51,336 nt of DNA, taken from contig WRJS01000011.1 in NCBI GenBank assembly GCA_009778475.1, forward strand, positions 1 to 51,336, written 5' to 3'. The translations under genes were made by a program, and so were the position numbers. This stretch comes from Kiritimatiellota bacterium (GTDB lineage: Bacteria > Verrucomicrobiota > Kiritimatiellia > RFP12 > UBA1067). Below are positions 7,746 through 16,709 of the stretch, piece by piece. The number at the start of each line of letters is the position of its first letter. The stretch's first letter is position 1. The notes beneath the pieces were generated by a model. It did no database searches and had not been told where the DNA came from. It was given only the letters and a program-made list of their open reading frames with translations.

Positions 7746-10347
7746 CTGCTTCTTTTTTAAGGTGGCACGGGCATTCTTGCTCGTGTCTTTCTGCGATGCG
7801 GGCAGCGATGCCCGCATCATCTTTCATCTCTTTTCCGCCGAAGCCGCGCAGGAGGTTGGCGGTGTGGGAGGACGGGAGAGGGGTGTCGGCGCGGAGGGCG
7901 CGAAGCGTCGCGGGGAGGGCGCGGTGCGCGGGGTCAGGGGACCATGAGAGGTCGATGCGCAGGCGCGTGCAGAGGGTCTGCGCAAGGTATCCGGCGAGGC
8001 ACAGAGGGGATGCGCTGACGGTTACCCAGCGACCGTCGAGATGGTGCGTGATGAAGGCGCGGTTGCGGCGGTCGGCGAGGGCGAGGGGGCTTGCGGCCGC
8101 GGTCTCGGGGATACACGGCGCGGTCTCAGAGATGAAGAGCGGCGTGTGCTGGTAGGCAATCAGTTCTGGCACGGGGTTAGCATGGCTGGCGAGCGTGCGG
8201 ATGGTCGCGAGGTCGAGCTCGGGGGAGAGCACGAATGAGCGTATCCCGAAGTGCGCGAGCTCTGTGGCCGCGACGCGGTTGAGCGCGTAGAGGCTCCAGT
8301 CGGATGACGCGGGCGTGATGCCGAGCTCGCGGAGCAGGTGGTGGCCGGCGAGGTCGGCGCATTCCCATGCGGCCCAGCCGTCGGCGCGGAGGCGCGTGAC
8401 GGTCTGGCGGAGCTCGGCGCGTTCGGCGTCGTGCGAGATGAGGGGGAGGGCGAGTATGAGTGCCGAGTTGGATGCTCGGAGTTCGGAGTTGGAAGTTCGG
8501 GCTTGGGCCCATTGCGCGAGGCGGGGGGCGAGCGCGGGGTAAGGCGTGTGGCCGATCGCGAGGACGACAGTGTCGAATGCGCGGAGGGTGTCGGTGTCGG
8601 GGGGAGGGGTGTCGGGGCGGGTTTTCAATACCAGCGGCGTGAACGCCGCTGCTGCTACTGTATCTGGCGGCGTGAATGCGGCTGCTGCTACTGCATCTGG
8701 TGGTGTGAATGCGGCGCGGATGCGGAGGAGGTGCTGGGCGCGGTGGTGCTGGTGTGCGCGGGTGAGGGCGGCGAGGGCGGCGCGGCGGGCCTCGTTCAGC
8801 TTGGAGGGGGGCGCGTAGCAGTGGTCGGGGTCGCGGACGGCCAGCGTGTTCAGGGTCCAGCCGGATTCGCCGAGGCGCCCGAAGGCTTTGCGCACGGCGG
8901 CTTCGGTCTGACCGGGCTGGCGCGAGGGGGTGAGGGCGTAGGGGAGGGAAGCGGTCACGGTGATGGCGGGGGAGGCGGCGACAGTGACGGCGATCGCCCG
9001 TCCCGCTCGAACACCGCCTCCCGCGGTGATGGCGGGGGAGGAGGCGGCGGTCACGGCGATGCCGTCGGGTGAGAGCGTGACGGTGAAGTCTGCGGGACGC
9101 CCAGCGGAGAGCTCGGCCTCGCGCAGGGAGCGTATGGGGTAGGCGCGGCGGACGGCCTGGGAGGCGGAGCAGAAGACGGGTGCGCCGCGCGGGATGGGCG
9201 CCGGGGCGTCCAAGGGGAGCGCGACTTCGGCCGTGGCGTCCGCAGGGAGCGCGATGACGGTGTGCGCACTGCCCGCGGCCCGCAGGAGGTTGACTGCGCA
9301 GCCGAAGGGCTTGCCGCCGTCGGGCAGCTCGATTTGCAGGCCGTCGTGTTTCTCCAGTGCGCGGCGGGTGGTGAAGCGCAGCCAGCGCGTGCCGTCGCGG
9401 TCGCGCAGCACAGCTTCCACGCGCCCGATGTACGCGCCGCGATGGCCGATCGACAGTGGGTCGATGGGGGTGCTGGCGCCATCCGCGTAGAGGGTGGTCC
9501 AGGGGCGGCTGAAGATGGTCTGGAGGTCTTGGATGAGGCGGGCCTCGTCACCGGGGGTGAGGCTGCGGTCGAGCTTGCGGCGGTAGTAGTCGGTCACGCA
9601 GGCGACGTAGAGGGGGTTTTTCATGCGGCCCTCGATTTTCAGGGCGTGGGCGCCTGTGGCGGTGAGGGTGTCGAGGATGGGCGCGAGCGCGAGGTCCTTC
9701 ATGGAGAACGGGTAGCGCGACGTGGCGCCGGGCGCGGCGAAGGCTTCGCGGCAGCAGTAGGCGCACCGGCCGCGGTTGCCGCTGCGCCCGGTGGCGTGCG
9801 AGGAGAAGAGGCACAGGCCGCTGTAGCTGTAGCAGAGTGCGCCGTGGATGAAGACTTCAATCTCGACGCCGCACTGGCGGACGATGCGGCGGATCTCGTC
9901 GCAGGTCAGCTCGCGGGCCAGCACGACGCGCGTGAAGCCGAGGCTTTTCAGCGCCAGCACGCCGTCGAGGCTGTGCGCGGCAAGCTGGGTGCTGGCATGG
10001 AGGGGGAGCGACGGGAAATGCTCGCGGATGAGGCGTGCGATGCCAAGGTCTTGGACAATCACACCGTCCGGCGCGAGGTCGGCGAGGAGATCGAGCGTAG
10101 CCAAGGCGTCATCGATTTCAGCATCGCAGACGAGCGTGTTGAAGGTGACGTAGATTTTCTTGGCCGGCGAGAACGTCCGCGCATACGCCAGCAGCACGCG
10201 CAAGCGGTCCGGCGTGAGGTTGTCCGCGTCGGCGCGGGCGGAGAAGCGCGGCAGGCCGAGGTACACGGCATCCGCGCCGTACTGGAACGCGGCCAGCGCG
10301 GCATCAAACCCGCCAGCAGGGGAAAGCAGTTCAGGGGGCGTACTCAT
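7729..10347 (-). CDS. Peptidase U32 family protein with C-terminal DUF3656-like region
   Basis: An 872-residue U32 'collagenase-like' protein. The N-terminus MSTPPELLSPAGGFDAALAAFQYGADAVYLGL and the signature region EVFIHGALCYSYSGLC...GRCAYCCR, with its conserved cysteines, are diagnostic. Bacterial relatives (YhbU, RlhA) act in tRNA or rRNA modification rather than proteolysis; which role applies here is unknown. The start is ATG at 10347, where the family begins; it overlaps the end of the HAD gene by 17 bp. The C-terminal half carries local tandem repeats: an 11-residue PDAVAAAAFTP unit, and AITA/AVTV-rich and SNSELRASNS segments. The last 35 or so residues are encoded by two hairpins, and the stop codon lies inside the antisense of rnpB. 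Confidence 0.88.
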   Translation of the reverse strand: MSTPPELLSPAGGFDAALAAFQYGADAVYLGLPRFSARADADNLTPDRLRVLLAYARTFSPAKKIYVTFNTLVCDAEIDDALATLDLLADLAPDGVIVQDLGIARLIREHFPSLPLHASTQLAAHSLDGVLALKSLGFTRVVLARELTCDEIRRIVRQCGVEIEVFIHGALCYSYSGLCLFSSHATGRSGNRGRCAYCCREAFAAPGATSRYPFSMKDLALAPILDTLTATGAHALKIEGRMKNPLYVACVTDYYRRKLDRSLTPGDEARLIQDLQTIFSRPWTTLYADGASTPIDPLSIGHRGAYIGRVEAVLRDRDGTRWLRFTTRRALEKHDGLQIELPDGGKPFGCAVNLLRAAGSAHTVIALPADATAEVALPLDAPAPIPRGAPVFCSASQAVRRAYPIRSLREAELSAGRPADFTVTLSPDGIAVTAASSPAITAGGGVRAGRAIAVTVAASPAITVTASLPYALTPSRQPGQTEAAVRKAFGRLGESGWTLNTLAVRDPDHCYAPPSKLNEARRAALAALTRAHQHHRAQHLLRIRAAFTPPDAVAAAAFTPPDTVAAAAFTPLVLKTRPDTPPPDTDTLRAFDTVVLAIGHTPYPALAPRLAQWAQARTSNSELRASNSALILALPLISHDAERAELRQTVTRLRADGWAAWECADLAGHHLLRELGITPASSDWSLYALNRVAATELAHFGIRSFVLSPELDLATIRTLASHANPVPELIAYQHTPLFISETAPCIPETAAASPLALADRRNRAFITHHLDGRWVTVSASPLCLAGYLAQTLCTRLRIDLSWSPDPAHRALPATLRALRADTPLPSSHTANLLRGFGGKEMKDDAGIAARIAERHEQECPCHLKKEAGGKRE
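7764..7818. repeat. Two hairpin repeats at the 3' end of the U32 gene
   Basis: Hairpin 1 has arms 7764-7773 and 7778-7787 (ggcacgggca/tgctcgtgtc, 8 of 10 Watson-Crick with wobble). Hairpin 2 has a perfect 10-bp stem, gatgcgggca/tgcccgcatc, at 7795-7804 and 7809-7818. They encode the Glu/His/Cys-containing tail of the U32 protein and look like intergenic palindromes captured by the reading frame. Confidence 0.6.
8635..8716. repeat. 33-bp minisatellite within the U32 gene
   Basis: Two and a half units of 33 bp (8635-8667, 8668-8700, partial to 8716) differ at only a few positions. In the coding strand each gives an Ala-rich 11-residue unit of the type PDAVAAAAFTP. Confidence 0.85.
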
Positions 10348-11212
10348 CAAAACGCATCTCGTCGGGGAGGGCGGCATGGAAGGCGGCGGCGAGGGATTGG
10401 GCGTAGTCGCCAGTGTAGTCGCCGCACAGGAAGCGGGGGTAGGCCTCATCGCAGAAGCGTTCCCAGGAGGTCTCTTCGGCACCGGGCATGATGGGGTAGA
10501 AACATGCGCCGTTCGCGTCGGCGGCCTGCTGGTCGCCGACGGCATCGCCGATCATGAGGATGCGTTCGGGGGGGTAGCGCCCGGCAGCGGCGGCACATAT
10601 CTGCTGGGCCTTTGTGCCGAACTCCAACCCCGCGATCGCGCCGACGAATGACCGTATGCCGTGGGTGTCCCATTCGTGGGTGAGCGCGGCCTCGGGGGTT
10701 TGCGAGATCACGACCGCGTCGCTGTCCGCCTGAATCTGCGCGAGCGCCTTGAGGGCGGCGGCGAAGGGCGGCACGGGCTTCATGTTGGCGGCGATCTCGT
10801 TGTCCACCGCGAGGCTCCAGTCGTACACGCGCTGGAGCTCGGCGTCGGGCGTTTGCGCGAGGGCCTGCCTGAGGGTGGGGTTGCCGAGCGGCACGCCGGA
10901 GGCGAGGTAGGCTTTGAGCGCGCTAAGGTCGGGGTACGTGAGGTTCGCGCCTTGCGCACCGGGATGCGCGCGCAGGAGGCCGAAGGTGCGGATGAGCGCG
11001 GCGAAGCGGTTGCTGCCGCGGGTCTTGGAGGTGAGGTTCACGAACTCGGCGCAAGCGCGAAGCTGCGGCTCGACGCGCTCCAGCCCCCAGAAGCGGATGA
11101 TGAGCGGGTGGAAATGGAGGCATTGCTTGACGCGCATGGAGTCGAAGACGCAGCCGTCGGAGTCGATGCCCACGAGCGTGTCGTGGCGGCGGGGTATGTG
11201 GAGGGAGGGCAT
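10331..11212 (-). CDS. HAD family hydrolase (phosphatase)
   Basis: A 293-residue haloacid-dehalogenase-type phosphohydrolase. Motif I is DSDGCVFDS with nucleophile D17 and acid/base D19, motif II is VISQT, and motif IV is LMIGDAVGD. The long insert between motifs I and II (about residues 25-165) is a large helical cap. The substrate is unknown; small phosphorylated metabolites are usual. The stop codon overlaps the start of the U32 gene by 17 bp, implying one transcript and coupled translation. Low-complexity repeats occupy the 120 bp upstream and no clear promoter was seen. Confidence 0.88.
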   Translation of the reverse strand: MPSLHIPRRHDTLVGIDSDGCVFDSMRVKQCLHFHPLIIRFWGLERVEPQLRACAEFVNLTSKTRGSNRFAALIRTFGLLRAHPGAQGANLTYPDLSALKAYLASGVPLGNPTLRQALAQTPDAELQRVYDWSLAVDNEIAANMKPVPPFAAALKALAQIQADSDAVVISQTPEAALTHEWDTHGIRSFVGAIAGLEFGTKAQQICAAAAGRYPPERILMIGDAVGDQQAADANGACFYPIMPGAEETSWERFCDEAYPRFLCGDYTGDYAQSLAAAFHAALPDEMRFDEYAP

Positions 11213-11226
11213 GGGGGAAGGTTGAG

Positions 11227-11345
11227 TTTTTAGTTTCTAGTTTCTAGTTCCTAGTTTCTAGTTTTTAGTTTCGACTGAAATCGATTGATGGCGACTGAAG
11301 CCGACTGAAATCGATTGGTGCCGGATTAAGGAGGCGAAAGCCGGG
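11227..11345. repeat. Low-complexity tract and family G words
   Basis: About 45 bp of 'tttctagtttctagttcc' direct repeats (11227-11272) are followed by gactgaaatcgattgatggc-type words repeated three times (about 11273-11325). The second family recurs at 23720-23818 and 27198-27232. Confidence 0.7.
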
Positions 11346-11347
11346 GG

Positions 11348-11590
11348 CTATTCATCCGTCAGGCGGAAGGGTTCTGTGGCATCGCCGGTTTTGCTGTTGA
11401 CGATGGCCTCGATTTTTTTCTCGACCTCGTTGAGCTTGACGGTGCAGAACTGGAGGTGCTGCTGACCTTCCTCGAAGGATGCGATCATCTTGTCGAGGTC
11501 CATCTCGCCGGACTCCATCGCGGATACGATTTGCTCCAGACGTTTGAGCGCGGTCTCGAAGCCTTGCGGCGTGTCTTCTGTCGTGGCCAT
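11348..11590 (-). CDS. xseB: Exodeoxyribonuclease VII small subunit
   Basis: An 80-residue protein matching XseB in length and pattern: FETALKRLEQIVSAMESGEMDLDKMIASFEEGQQHLQFC. Several copies bind each XseA large subunit to form the exonuclease that degrades single-stranded DNA. It starts 5 bp after the end of aroKB and is evidently in its operon. xseA is not in the window. Confidence 0.95.
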   Translation of the reverse strand: MATTEDTPQGFETALKRLEQIVSAMESGEMDLDKMIASFEEGQQHLQFCTVKLNEVEKKIEAIVNSKTGDATEPFRLTDE

Positions 11591-11595
11591 GGCGT

Positions 11596-13179
11596 TTACC
11601 TGTTGAGGGTTTGGAAAAGGGTTTCGCTGATGACTTGGTTGATGCGCACGTCGCCGAGGGCGGCGGGGAGCGCGAAGCGGATTTCGCCGTCTGCGTTTTT
11701 CTTGTCGATCCGCATGGCATCCCAGAGCTGCGCCAAGGAGGTTCCGGGGGGGAGCGCGGTGGGCAGGCCGACGCTTGCGAAGGGCGCCGCGATGGCATCC
11801 GCGAAACCGCGTGCCGCCAACCCTGCGGCCTCGGCGAGCCGCGCCTCCGCGACGGTGCCGATGGCGACGGCGTTACCGTGCGGCATGGCGAATCCCGCCA
11901 GCTTCTCCAGCGCGTGGCCGATGGTGTGGCCGAGGTTGAGCTTGGCGCGGTCGCCCTGTTCGTAGGGGTCGGCGGTGATGATGTTGATTTTGACGCGCAT
12001 GGCGCGTGCGACGAACGCGGCGAGCTGGCGCGGGTCTTGCGCGGCGGGGCAAGGGCGCTGGCCGGGGTTTGCCGCGCAACAGGCGAAGCGCGGCAGGAAG
12101 TCGAGCAGCGCAGGGTCTGCGATGATGGCGTGCTTGATGACCTCGGCGAGCCCGCAACGCATTTCGGCGGTCGGCAGCGTCTCGAGGGTGGACGTGTCGG
12201 CGAGGACGAGCGAAGGCGCGTGGAACGCGCCGATGAGGTTTTTCCCGGCCGGGAGGTCCGCGCCGGTCTTGCCGCCGATGCTGGAATCCGCCATGGCCAG
12301 GAGGGTGGTTGGGACGTTGACCCAGCGGATGCCGCGCATCCACGTCGCGGCCGCAAAACCCGTGAGGTCGCCGACCACGCCGCCGCCGAGCGCGATGAGC
12401 GCGTCTTTACGGTCGAGGCGGGCCTTTGCGGCGGCATCCCAGATGGCGCTGACGGTGGCGATGGTCTTGGTCGCTTCGCCAGCGGGGATGGCGAGGCAGT
12501 CGGCGGGGATGCCATGCTGGCGGAGGGATTCGACCAGGGGGGGGGCGTGGAGGGGGACGGTGTTGGCGTCGCCGACGATGAGCGTTTTTGCGCCGAGCCC
12601 GAGGTCTGCGAAGAATGCGCCGAATTGCGGCAGGAGGCCGTGGCCGATGCGCACGTCGTAGCGCGGGCCCATGCCCGTGACGGCGTAGAGGCCGAGGACC
12701 GCCTGCACGTTGTCGGCGGTGATCTCTGGGGGGGCGTCGGTCACGATGGCGCGTGTGGGGAAGGATGCGTAGTGGGCGGCGCGTTCGGCGAGCAGTTGCG
12801 TACAGCCGCCACCGTTCAGCAGAGGGCGAGCGTTCGGGCGGCGAGCGCAACGCCCTTCGAGCAGTTGCGCGGATGCGTCGAGGAAGACAATCTGTCCGGC
12901 GCGTTCGGCGCGGGCGCGGCTGTCGGTGTCAAGGAGCGCACCGCCGCCGAGGCTGATGACGCACGGCGCGGGCGCGGCGGCGGCAGCGCTCAGAGCAGCG
13001 GCCTCGCGAGCGCGGAAGCCAGCCTCGCCTTCGGCGGCGAAGATGGCGGGGATGGGCTGGCCGGCGGCGGCGGCGATTTGTTTGTCGAGGTCAACGAAGG
13101 CGCGCCCGAGGCGGTCTGCGAGGATGCGCCCGAGCGTTGACTTCCCGCTGCCGGGAGGACCGTATAGAAAAATGTGCAT
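11596..13179 (-). CDS. aroKB: Fused shikimate kinase / 3-dehydroquinate synthase
   Basis: A 527-residue bifunctional enzyme of the shikimate pathway. Residues 1-165 are an AroK-type kinase (P-loop GPPGSGKS at 7-14, D32 in DLDKQI, ISLGGGA near 76-81). Residues 170-527 are AroB, the NAD- and metal-dependent synthase converting DAHP to 3-dehydroquinate, with GGGVVGDLTGFAAATWMRG, the PTTLLAMADSSIGGKTG block, EVIKHAII and the metal-ligand segment LNLGHTIGHALE. The two enzymes catalyse non-consecutive steps; such fusions are known in some bacteria. I chose ATG 13179 because the kinase fold begins there. A 31-nt Ala/Pro-coding insert near 12040-12090 varies from the family core. xseB follows 5 bp later. 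Confidence 0.93.
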   Translation of the reverse strand: MHIFLYGPPGSGKSTLGRILADRLGRAFVDLDKQIAAAAGQPIPAIFAAEGEAGFRAREAAALSAAAAAPAPCVISLGGGALLDTDSRARAERAGQIVFLDASAQLLEGRCARRPNARPLLNGGGCTQLLAERAAHYASFPTRAIVTDAPPEITADNVQAVLGLYAVTGMGPRYDVRIGHGLLPQFGAFFADLGLGAKTLIVGDANTVPLHAPPLVESLRQHGIPADCLAIPAGEATKTIATVSAIWDAAAKARLDRKDALIALGGGVVGDLTGFAAATWMRGIRWVNVPTTLLAMADSSIGGKTGADLPAGKNLIGAFHAPSLVLADTSTLETLPTAEMRCGLAEVIKHAIIADPALLDFLPRFACCAANPGQRPCPAAQDPRQLAAFVARAMRVKINIITADPYEQGDRAKLNLGHTIGHALEKLAGFAMPHGNAVAIGTVAEARLAEAAGLAARGFADAIAAPFASVGLPTALPPGTSLAQLWDAMRIDKKNADGEIRFALPAALGDVRINQVISETLFQTLNR

Positions 13180-13277
13180 AACCGAAAAACCTAGTGTGTG
13201 CCTCTTGAAACAGGGATAGCATAGCAAAACACGGCGGCAGATGAAAGGAGGAAGATTGGGATGTTTTTGTGTGGTGT

Positions 13278-13299
13278 TTCCCGTCGGTTGAAATCGACG
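13278..13299. repeat. Small hairpin in the DUF4340/aroKB gap
   Basis: ccgtcg-gttgaaat-cgacgg forms a 6-bp stem; the loop and arms resemble family G words (gattgaaatcgac). It lies about 45 bp beyond the DUF4340 stop codon. There is no T-run, so I do not call it a terminator. Confidence 0.35.
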
Positions 13300-13343
13300 G
13301 AACGGCGGAAGCGGAACGCCTGTAGCACGGTCATGCCAGCTGC

Positions 13344-15218
13344 TTACTCTTTTAGCAGTGGCCTGTGCAAGACCGCCACCGTTTCAGGCTGGAGGACGAA
13401 GACGATGTCTTGGCCGCGGATCGTGGCGTGGCGGCCGCCGTCGTGGGCTTCGGCGCCGATGATGAGGGTCTTGCGGATCGCGTCGGCGGCGTCCACGCCG
13501 AGCGTGATCTCGAGCCACGGCGACTTGAGCCCGTAGTCAGGGAGCGGCACGGTGACGATGCTGTAACGCGACGGGACAAGCGCGGCCTGCACCGCAAGCG
13601 GCAGTTCGAAGCGTTCGACGGCCAGCGCGCTCATCGTCTTGATGAACGCCCCCAGCGCGTCCGCGTCAACCTCCCGCGCCTCACCCACGGCACGCCAGTC
13701 CGGCGCCGCGCCGCCTTCGCGCTGAACGGACTCGGCCGTGCCGTCCGGGCGCTTCACGGTCACGCGCCGTATCGCGTCGTTGGTCAGCGAGAGCACGGTC
13801 TTGTCGCACAGGTCGAGCATGGCGGCCCCGTCCAGAAACGCCGGCGGCACGTTGCTGGCCGCGACGTGATAGGCCACGGGGGTGTCCGCCATCTCCACGC
13901 GGTAGGACTGCCGCGCGGCATCCTCGGCGATGAACGCCATCGCACGTGCGTTGGCATCCGTCTGCAACTCCACCTGAGTCTCGAACGGAAGCAGGGCGAA
14001 GCCCTCCGGCAGCATCCTGTCATCGGTCTGCTCGGAGAGGGTCTCTGCCGTAAGGCTCAGGAACTGTTTCAGCGCGGCCGTGAAGCGCCCGGTGTCCATC
14101 CGCATCGCGACGGGGGACTCCATCTGCCACAGCGCGTCGTTCTGCGAGAGCACGAACAGCGCGGCCCCCTGCCCGACCTTCAGCCGCTTCACGCGCTCGG
14201 GCGACTCCGAGAAGAGGCGCGTATCGCGCAGGTCGGAAGGGGTGCACTGGAACGCCTCGAACACGGCGTTGGACACGGCCGCGACGGTATTGCCGCCCGG
14301 CATCAGCACATAGCGCAGGGCATCCTCGCCGTCGGAGCGGTTGCCGAAAACGATCCTGCTCGGCTCCGCGCCCGCCGCCTCCTGGACGGTCACCTGCAAC
14401 GCCACGTCCGCGCCGAGGCCATAGACCTCCATGCGCGATTTCAGCGCGGACTCGGTGGCGAGCAGGTCGGTCAGGTTGCGCACCGAGGGCCAGGCGAAGC
14501 GCACCGCCTTCGCGGCATAGAGCGCGTCGAGCAGCGCATCGACCTTGCGGTCGTCCGCAGGGCCGTCCACGGGCTGGAGCAGCCGCCACGTCCCCGTCTC
14601 TTTCGAGAGGCGGATGAACGGCCGCCCCGGTGCCTTGATCTCCATCACGCGCAGACGCGCCCTATCGCTCGTGGCGATATCCCGCAGCCGCCACTCATCG
14701 ACCGCCGCGGGCAACAGGGACGCGACCTCCGCAGGGACGCTCCAAATCGCCTCCGAGTTGACATCGCGCACGAACACCTCGCGCCCCGTCGGCGTCGGTG
14801 CGCCGATCAGCAGCGTCGTCGCCCATCCCCCGCCTTGGAGCGTCAGCCGCGCGGCGGGCGGCGCGAACCCGAAATCCTTGAGCGCGAGGTCGCGGTGCTT
14901 CATCTCCGAAAAGCGTATGGTGTCCGAGACGCGCGCGCCCTCGATGGCGTCCAGCAGCCGCGCCACCGCCCCCTGGTCCACCTGCGCGGCGAACGGCGCG
15001 TGCATCTCCCAGCCGTGGCGCTGGCGGCGCACCTCCACATACAGGTCGCCGCGCTCGACGACGAGGCGGTCCAGCGCGGCCAGCGGATGACCGACGAGCA
15101 CCGAGGCGTTCCGCGCCCGCTCCGCAAACTGCACGTCGCGCAAGTCGGCACACCACAGCAGCGCCAGACACGCCGCAATCCCGCCCAGCAAGATGAATAT
15201 GACCCGCCGATTACCCAT
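13344..15218 (-). CDS. DUF4340 domain protein of a Gld-type ABC operon
   Basis: A 624-residue protein with one N-terminal membrane helix (about residues 5-24, RVIFILLGGIAACLALLWC) and a large extracytoplasmic region of repeated DUF4340-type modules (WEMHAPFAAQVDQGAVARLLDAIEGARVSD; WRLLQPVDGPADDRKVDALLDALYAAKAVRF). DUF4340 proteins commonly accompany GldG-like proteins in PVC bacteria and others; their molecular role is unknown. The gene starts 4 bp after the GldG-like stop and is the last gene of the operon. It probably forms part of an envelope complex with the two ABC components. Confidence 0.88.
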   Translation of the reverse strand: MGNRRVIFILLGGIAACLALLWCADLRDVQFAERARNASVLVGHPLAALDRLVVERGDLYVEVRRQRHGWEMHAPFAAQVDQGAVARLLDAIEGARVSDTIRFSEMKHRDLALKDFGFAPPAARLTLQGGGWATTLLIGAPTPTGREVFVRDVNSEAIWSVPAEVASLLPAAVDEWRLRDIATSDRARLRVMEIKAPGRPFIRLSKETGTWRLLQPVDGPADDRKVDALLDALYAAKAVRFAWPSVRNLTDLLATESALKSRMEVYGLGADVALQVTVQEAAGAEPSRIVFGNRSDGEDALRYVLMPGGNTVAAVSNAVFEAFQCTPSDLRDTRLFSESPERVKRLKVGQGAALFVLSQNDALWQMESPVAMRMDTGRFTAALKQFLSLTAETLSEQTDDRMLPEGFALLPFETQVELQTDANARAMAFIAEDAARQSYRVEMADTPVAYHVAASNVPPAFLDGAAMLDLCDKTVLSLTNDAIRRVTVKRPDGTAESVQREGGAAPDWRAVGEAREVDADALGAFIKTMSALAVERFELPLAVQAALVPSRYSIVTVPLPDYGLKSPWLEITLGVDAADAIRKTLIIGAEAHDGGRHATIRGQDIVFVLQPETVAVLHRPLLKE

Positions 15219-15222
15219 ACCG

Positions 15223-16698
15223 TCACCACCTGAAAATCCGCGCCGCCCCCGCCATCAGCACCAGCAGCAGCAGCGGCACCCCCCCGGCAGACCATGCCAG
15301 AAGGGCCGTCCACTCGTCCCGCGTGAACCCCGTCACCAGCACCGCGTCGCCACCCAGCGAGGATGCCGTGCCCACGTCAATCCCGGCCAGCCACGCCAGC
15401 ACGTTCATGAAGAAATCCCTGTTCGCGTTCGCGCGCACGGTCAACGCGCCGTTCGCCACGAAGCCCGCCTCGCCGATCACGCCGATGCGCGTGGGGTTAT
15501 ACGCCACGTCCGGCGCGACGCCCCCGCCGCGCTCCGCCGCGGCCGCCAGCGCCACGGGACCGGTCAGTTCCCCCTTCTGCGCGTCGGGGCCGCGCTCGCC
15601 CCAGCCGTCCTCATCGGTCATCGCAAGGAGCGTCACCTGCGGGCGGTCCACACCGCCCTCGCCCTCCGCCGCCGCCACCGCCTCCAGGCACGCCGCGTTG
15701 CCGAATACCACGGAGGCGTTGCGCAGGTTGTGCATGCTCGCATGGTCCGCGAACGCGCTCACCACGACATCCTGCCCCGACAGCGTCTTGCGGCTCGCCG
15801 CCACGAACGGCGTCACCCGCACCCCCCACTGCTCCAGCAGCGGCTCCAGACCGCTCGGGTGGCGCGGCACCGCCATATACAGCATCCGCCCGCCGCGCTG
15901 CAGGAACGCGCGGATCAGGTCGCACTCCTCCGCCGCCAACACCCGCACCGCCCCCGCCACCATCAGCACGCGGCAATCCTCCGGCATCTGCCGCTGCCCC
16001 GCCAGCGCCAGCGGGCGGATGTCGTAACCGTCGCGCGTCATCTCCCGCGCAATGTCCGAGAACCCGCGCAACGCATCGTAATCGTCATGGCGCGCCTCCC
16101 CGTGGCCTTGCAGCCAATAGACGACAGGGCGGTCCGTCGGCAACGCCAGCCGCGCGATGGCCGACGCGCACACCATCTCCCCCCGGAACACGCCGACGCC
16201 GCGCCCGCGGTCATCGCCCTCGTCGCCGCCGGGCGTCACCGTCATCATCTCATCCACCGTCACGGCGATCCGCCTGTGCTGGCGCTCGAACAGCAGCGCG
16301 GGCGGCGCCACGCCATACGCCGCCAACTGCCCCGCGCGCATCAAATCCCAGCGCGGGTCCACGAACTCCAGTTTAATCTCCGCGCCCGCCACGCCGCGCG
16401 CCGCCGTGCGGATACCCTTCATCAGCCGCACCACCGGGCGGTACATCGGGTCGCGCCGATCCATCAGGCAGGAGATTTTGATGGCGCCCTGCGTGTTCGC
16501 CAGCACATCGCGCGTCCGCTCCGAAACCCCCTGCATCCCCCCCACGGGGATTTCCCACGACAACCCGAAACGGTACGCCAGCATCACCACCAGCCCCGCC
16601 AGCGCAACCCCCAGCGCGACCGCCAACGCCGACGTGAACCGCAACGCCCGCCGGTTCGCCCTCGGCAACTTCACCACGCTATCTGCTTTCTCTTTCAT
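15223..16698 (-). CDS. GldG-like extracytoplasmic component of an ABC transporter
   Basis: A 491-residue protein with an N-terminal helix (about 20-45) and a C-terminal helix near the end (WTALLAWSAGGVPLLLLVLMAG, cut by the arginine-rich RIFRW tail), enclosing a large soluble region. The region has the ABC-type 'uncharacterised transport/GldG' features: VKISCLMDRRDP-like strand after the first helix, and YWLQGHGEARHDDYDALRGFSDIAREMTRDGYDIRPL. In Bacteroidetes GldA/F/G form the ABC unit needed for gliding; in non-gliding PVC bacteria the same trio occurs with DUF4340 and unknown cargo. The first 25 codons include a 41-nt hairpin repeat shared with the lipoprotein gene just upstream. Confidence 0.85.
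   Translation of the reverse strand: MKEKADSVVKLPRANRRALRFTSALAVALGVALAGLVVMLAYRFGLSWEIPVGGMQGVSERTRDVLANTQGAIKISCLMDRRDPMYRPVVRLMKGIRTAARGVAGAEIKLEFVDPRWDLMRAGQLAAYGVAPPALLFERQHRRIAVTVDEMMTVTPGGDEGDDRGRGVGVFRGEMVCASAIARLALPTDRPVVYWLQGHGEARHDDYDALRGFSDIAREMTRDGYDIRPLALAGQRQMPEDCRVLMVAGAVRVLAAEECDLIRAFLQRGGRMLYMAVPRHPSGLEPLLEQWGVRVTPFVAASRKTLSGQDVVVSAFADHASMHNLRNASVVFGNAACLEAVAAAEGEGGVDRPQVTLLAMTDEDGWGERGPDAQKGELTGPVALAAAAERGGGVAPDVAYNPTRIGVIGEAGFVANGALTVRANANRDFFMNVLAWLAGIDVGTASSLGGDAVLVTGFTRDEWTALLAWSAGGVPLLLLVLMAGAARIFRW
16628..16668. repeat. 41-nt hairpin repeat in the GldG-like gene start (copy 1)
   Basis: Identical at 39 of 41 positions to 17284-17324. The core is gaaccg-caacgcccgc-cggttc, an inverted repeat. 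On the coding strand it specifies LPRANRRALRF plus the first residues of the membrane helix. Confidence 0.85.
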
Positions 16699-16709
16699 CG
16701 CTCAACCGC

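Noticed and set aside
8338..9072. Gly/Val/Glu-rich plus-strand frame opposite the U32 gene
   Set aside because: It is the complement of the Ala/Pro/Thr-rich linkers of the U32 protein and has no independent support.
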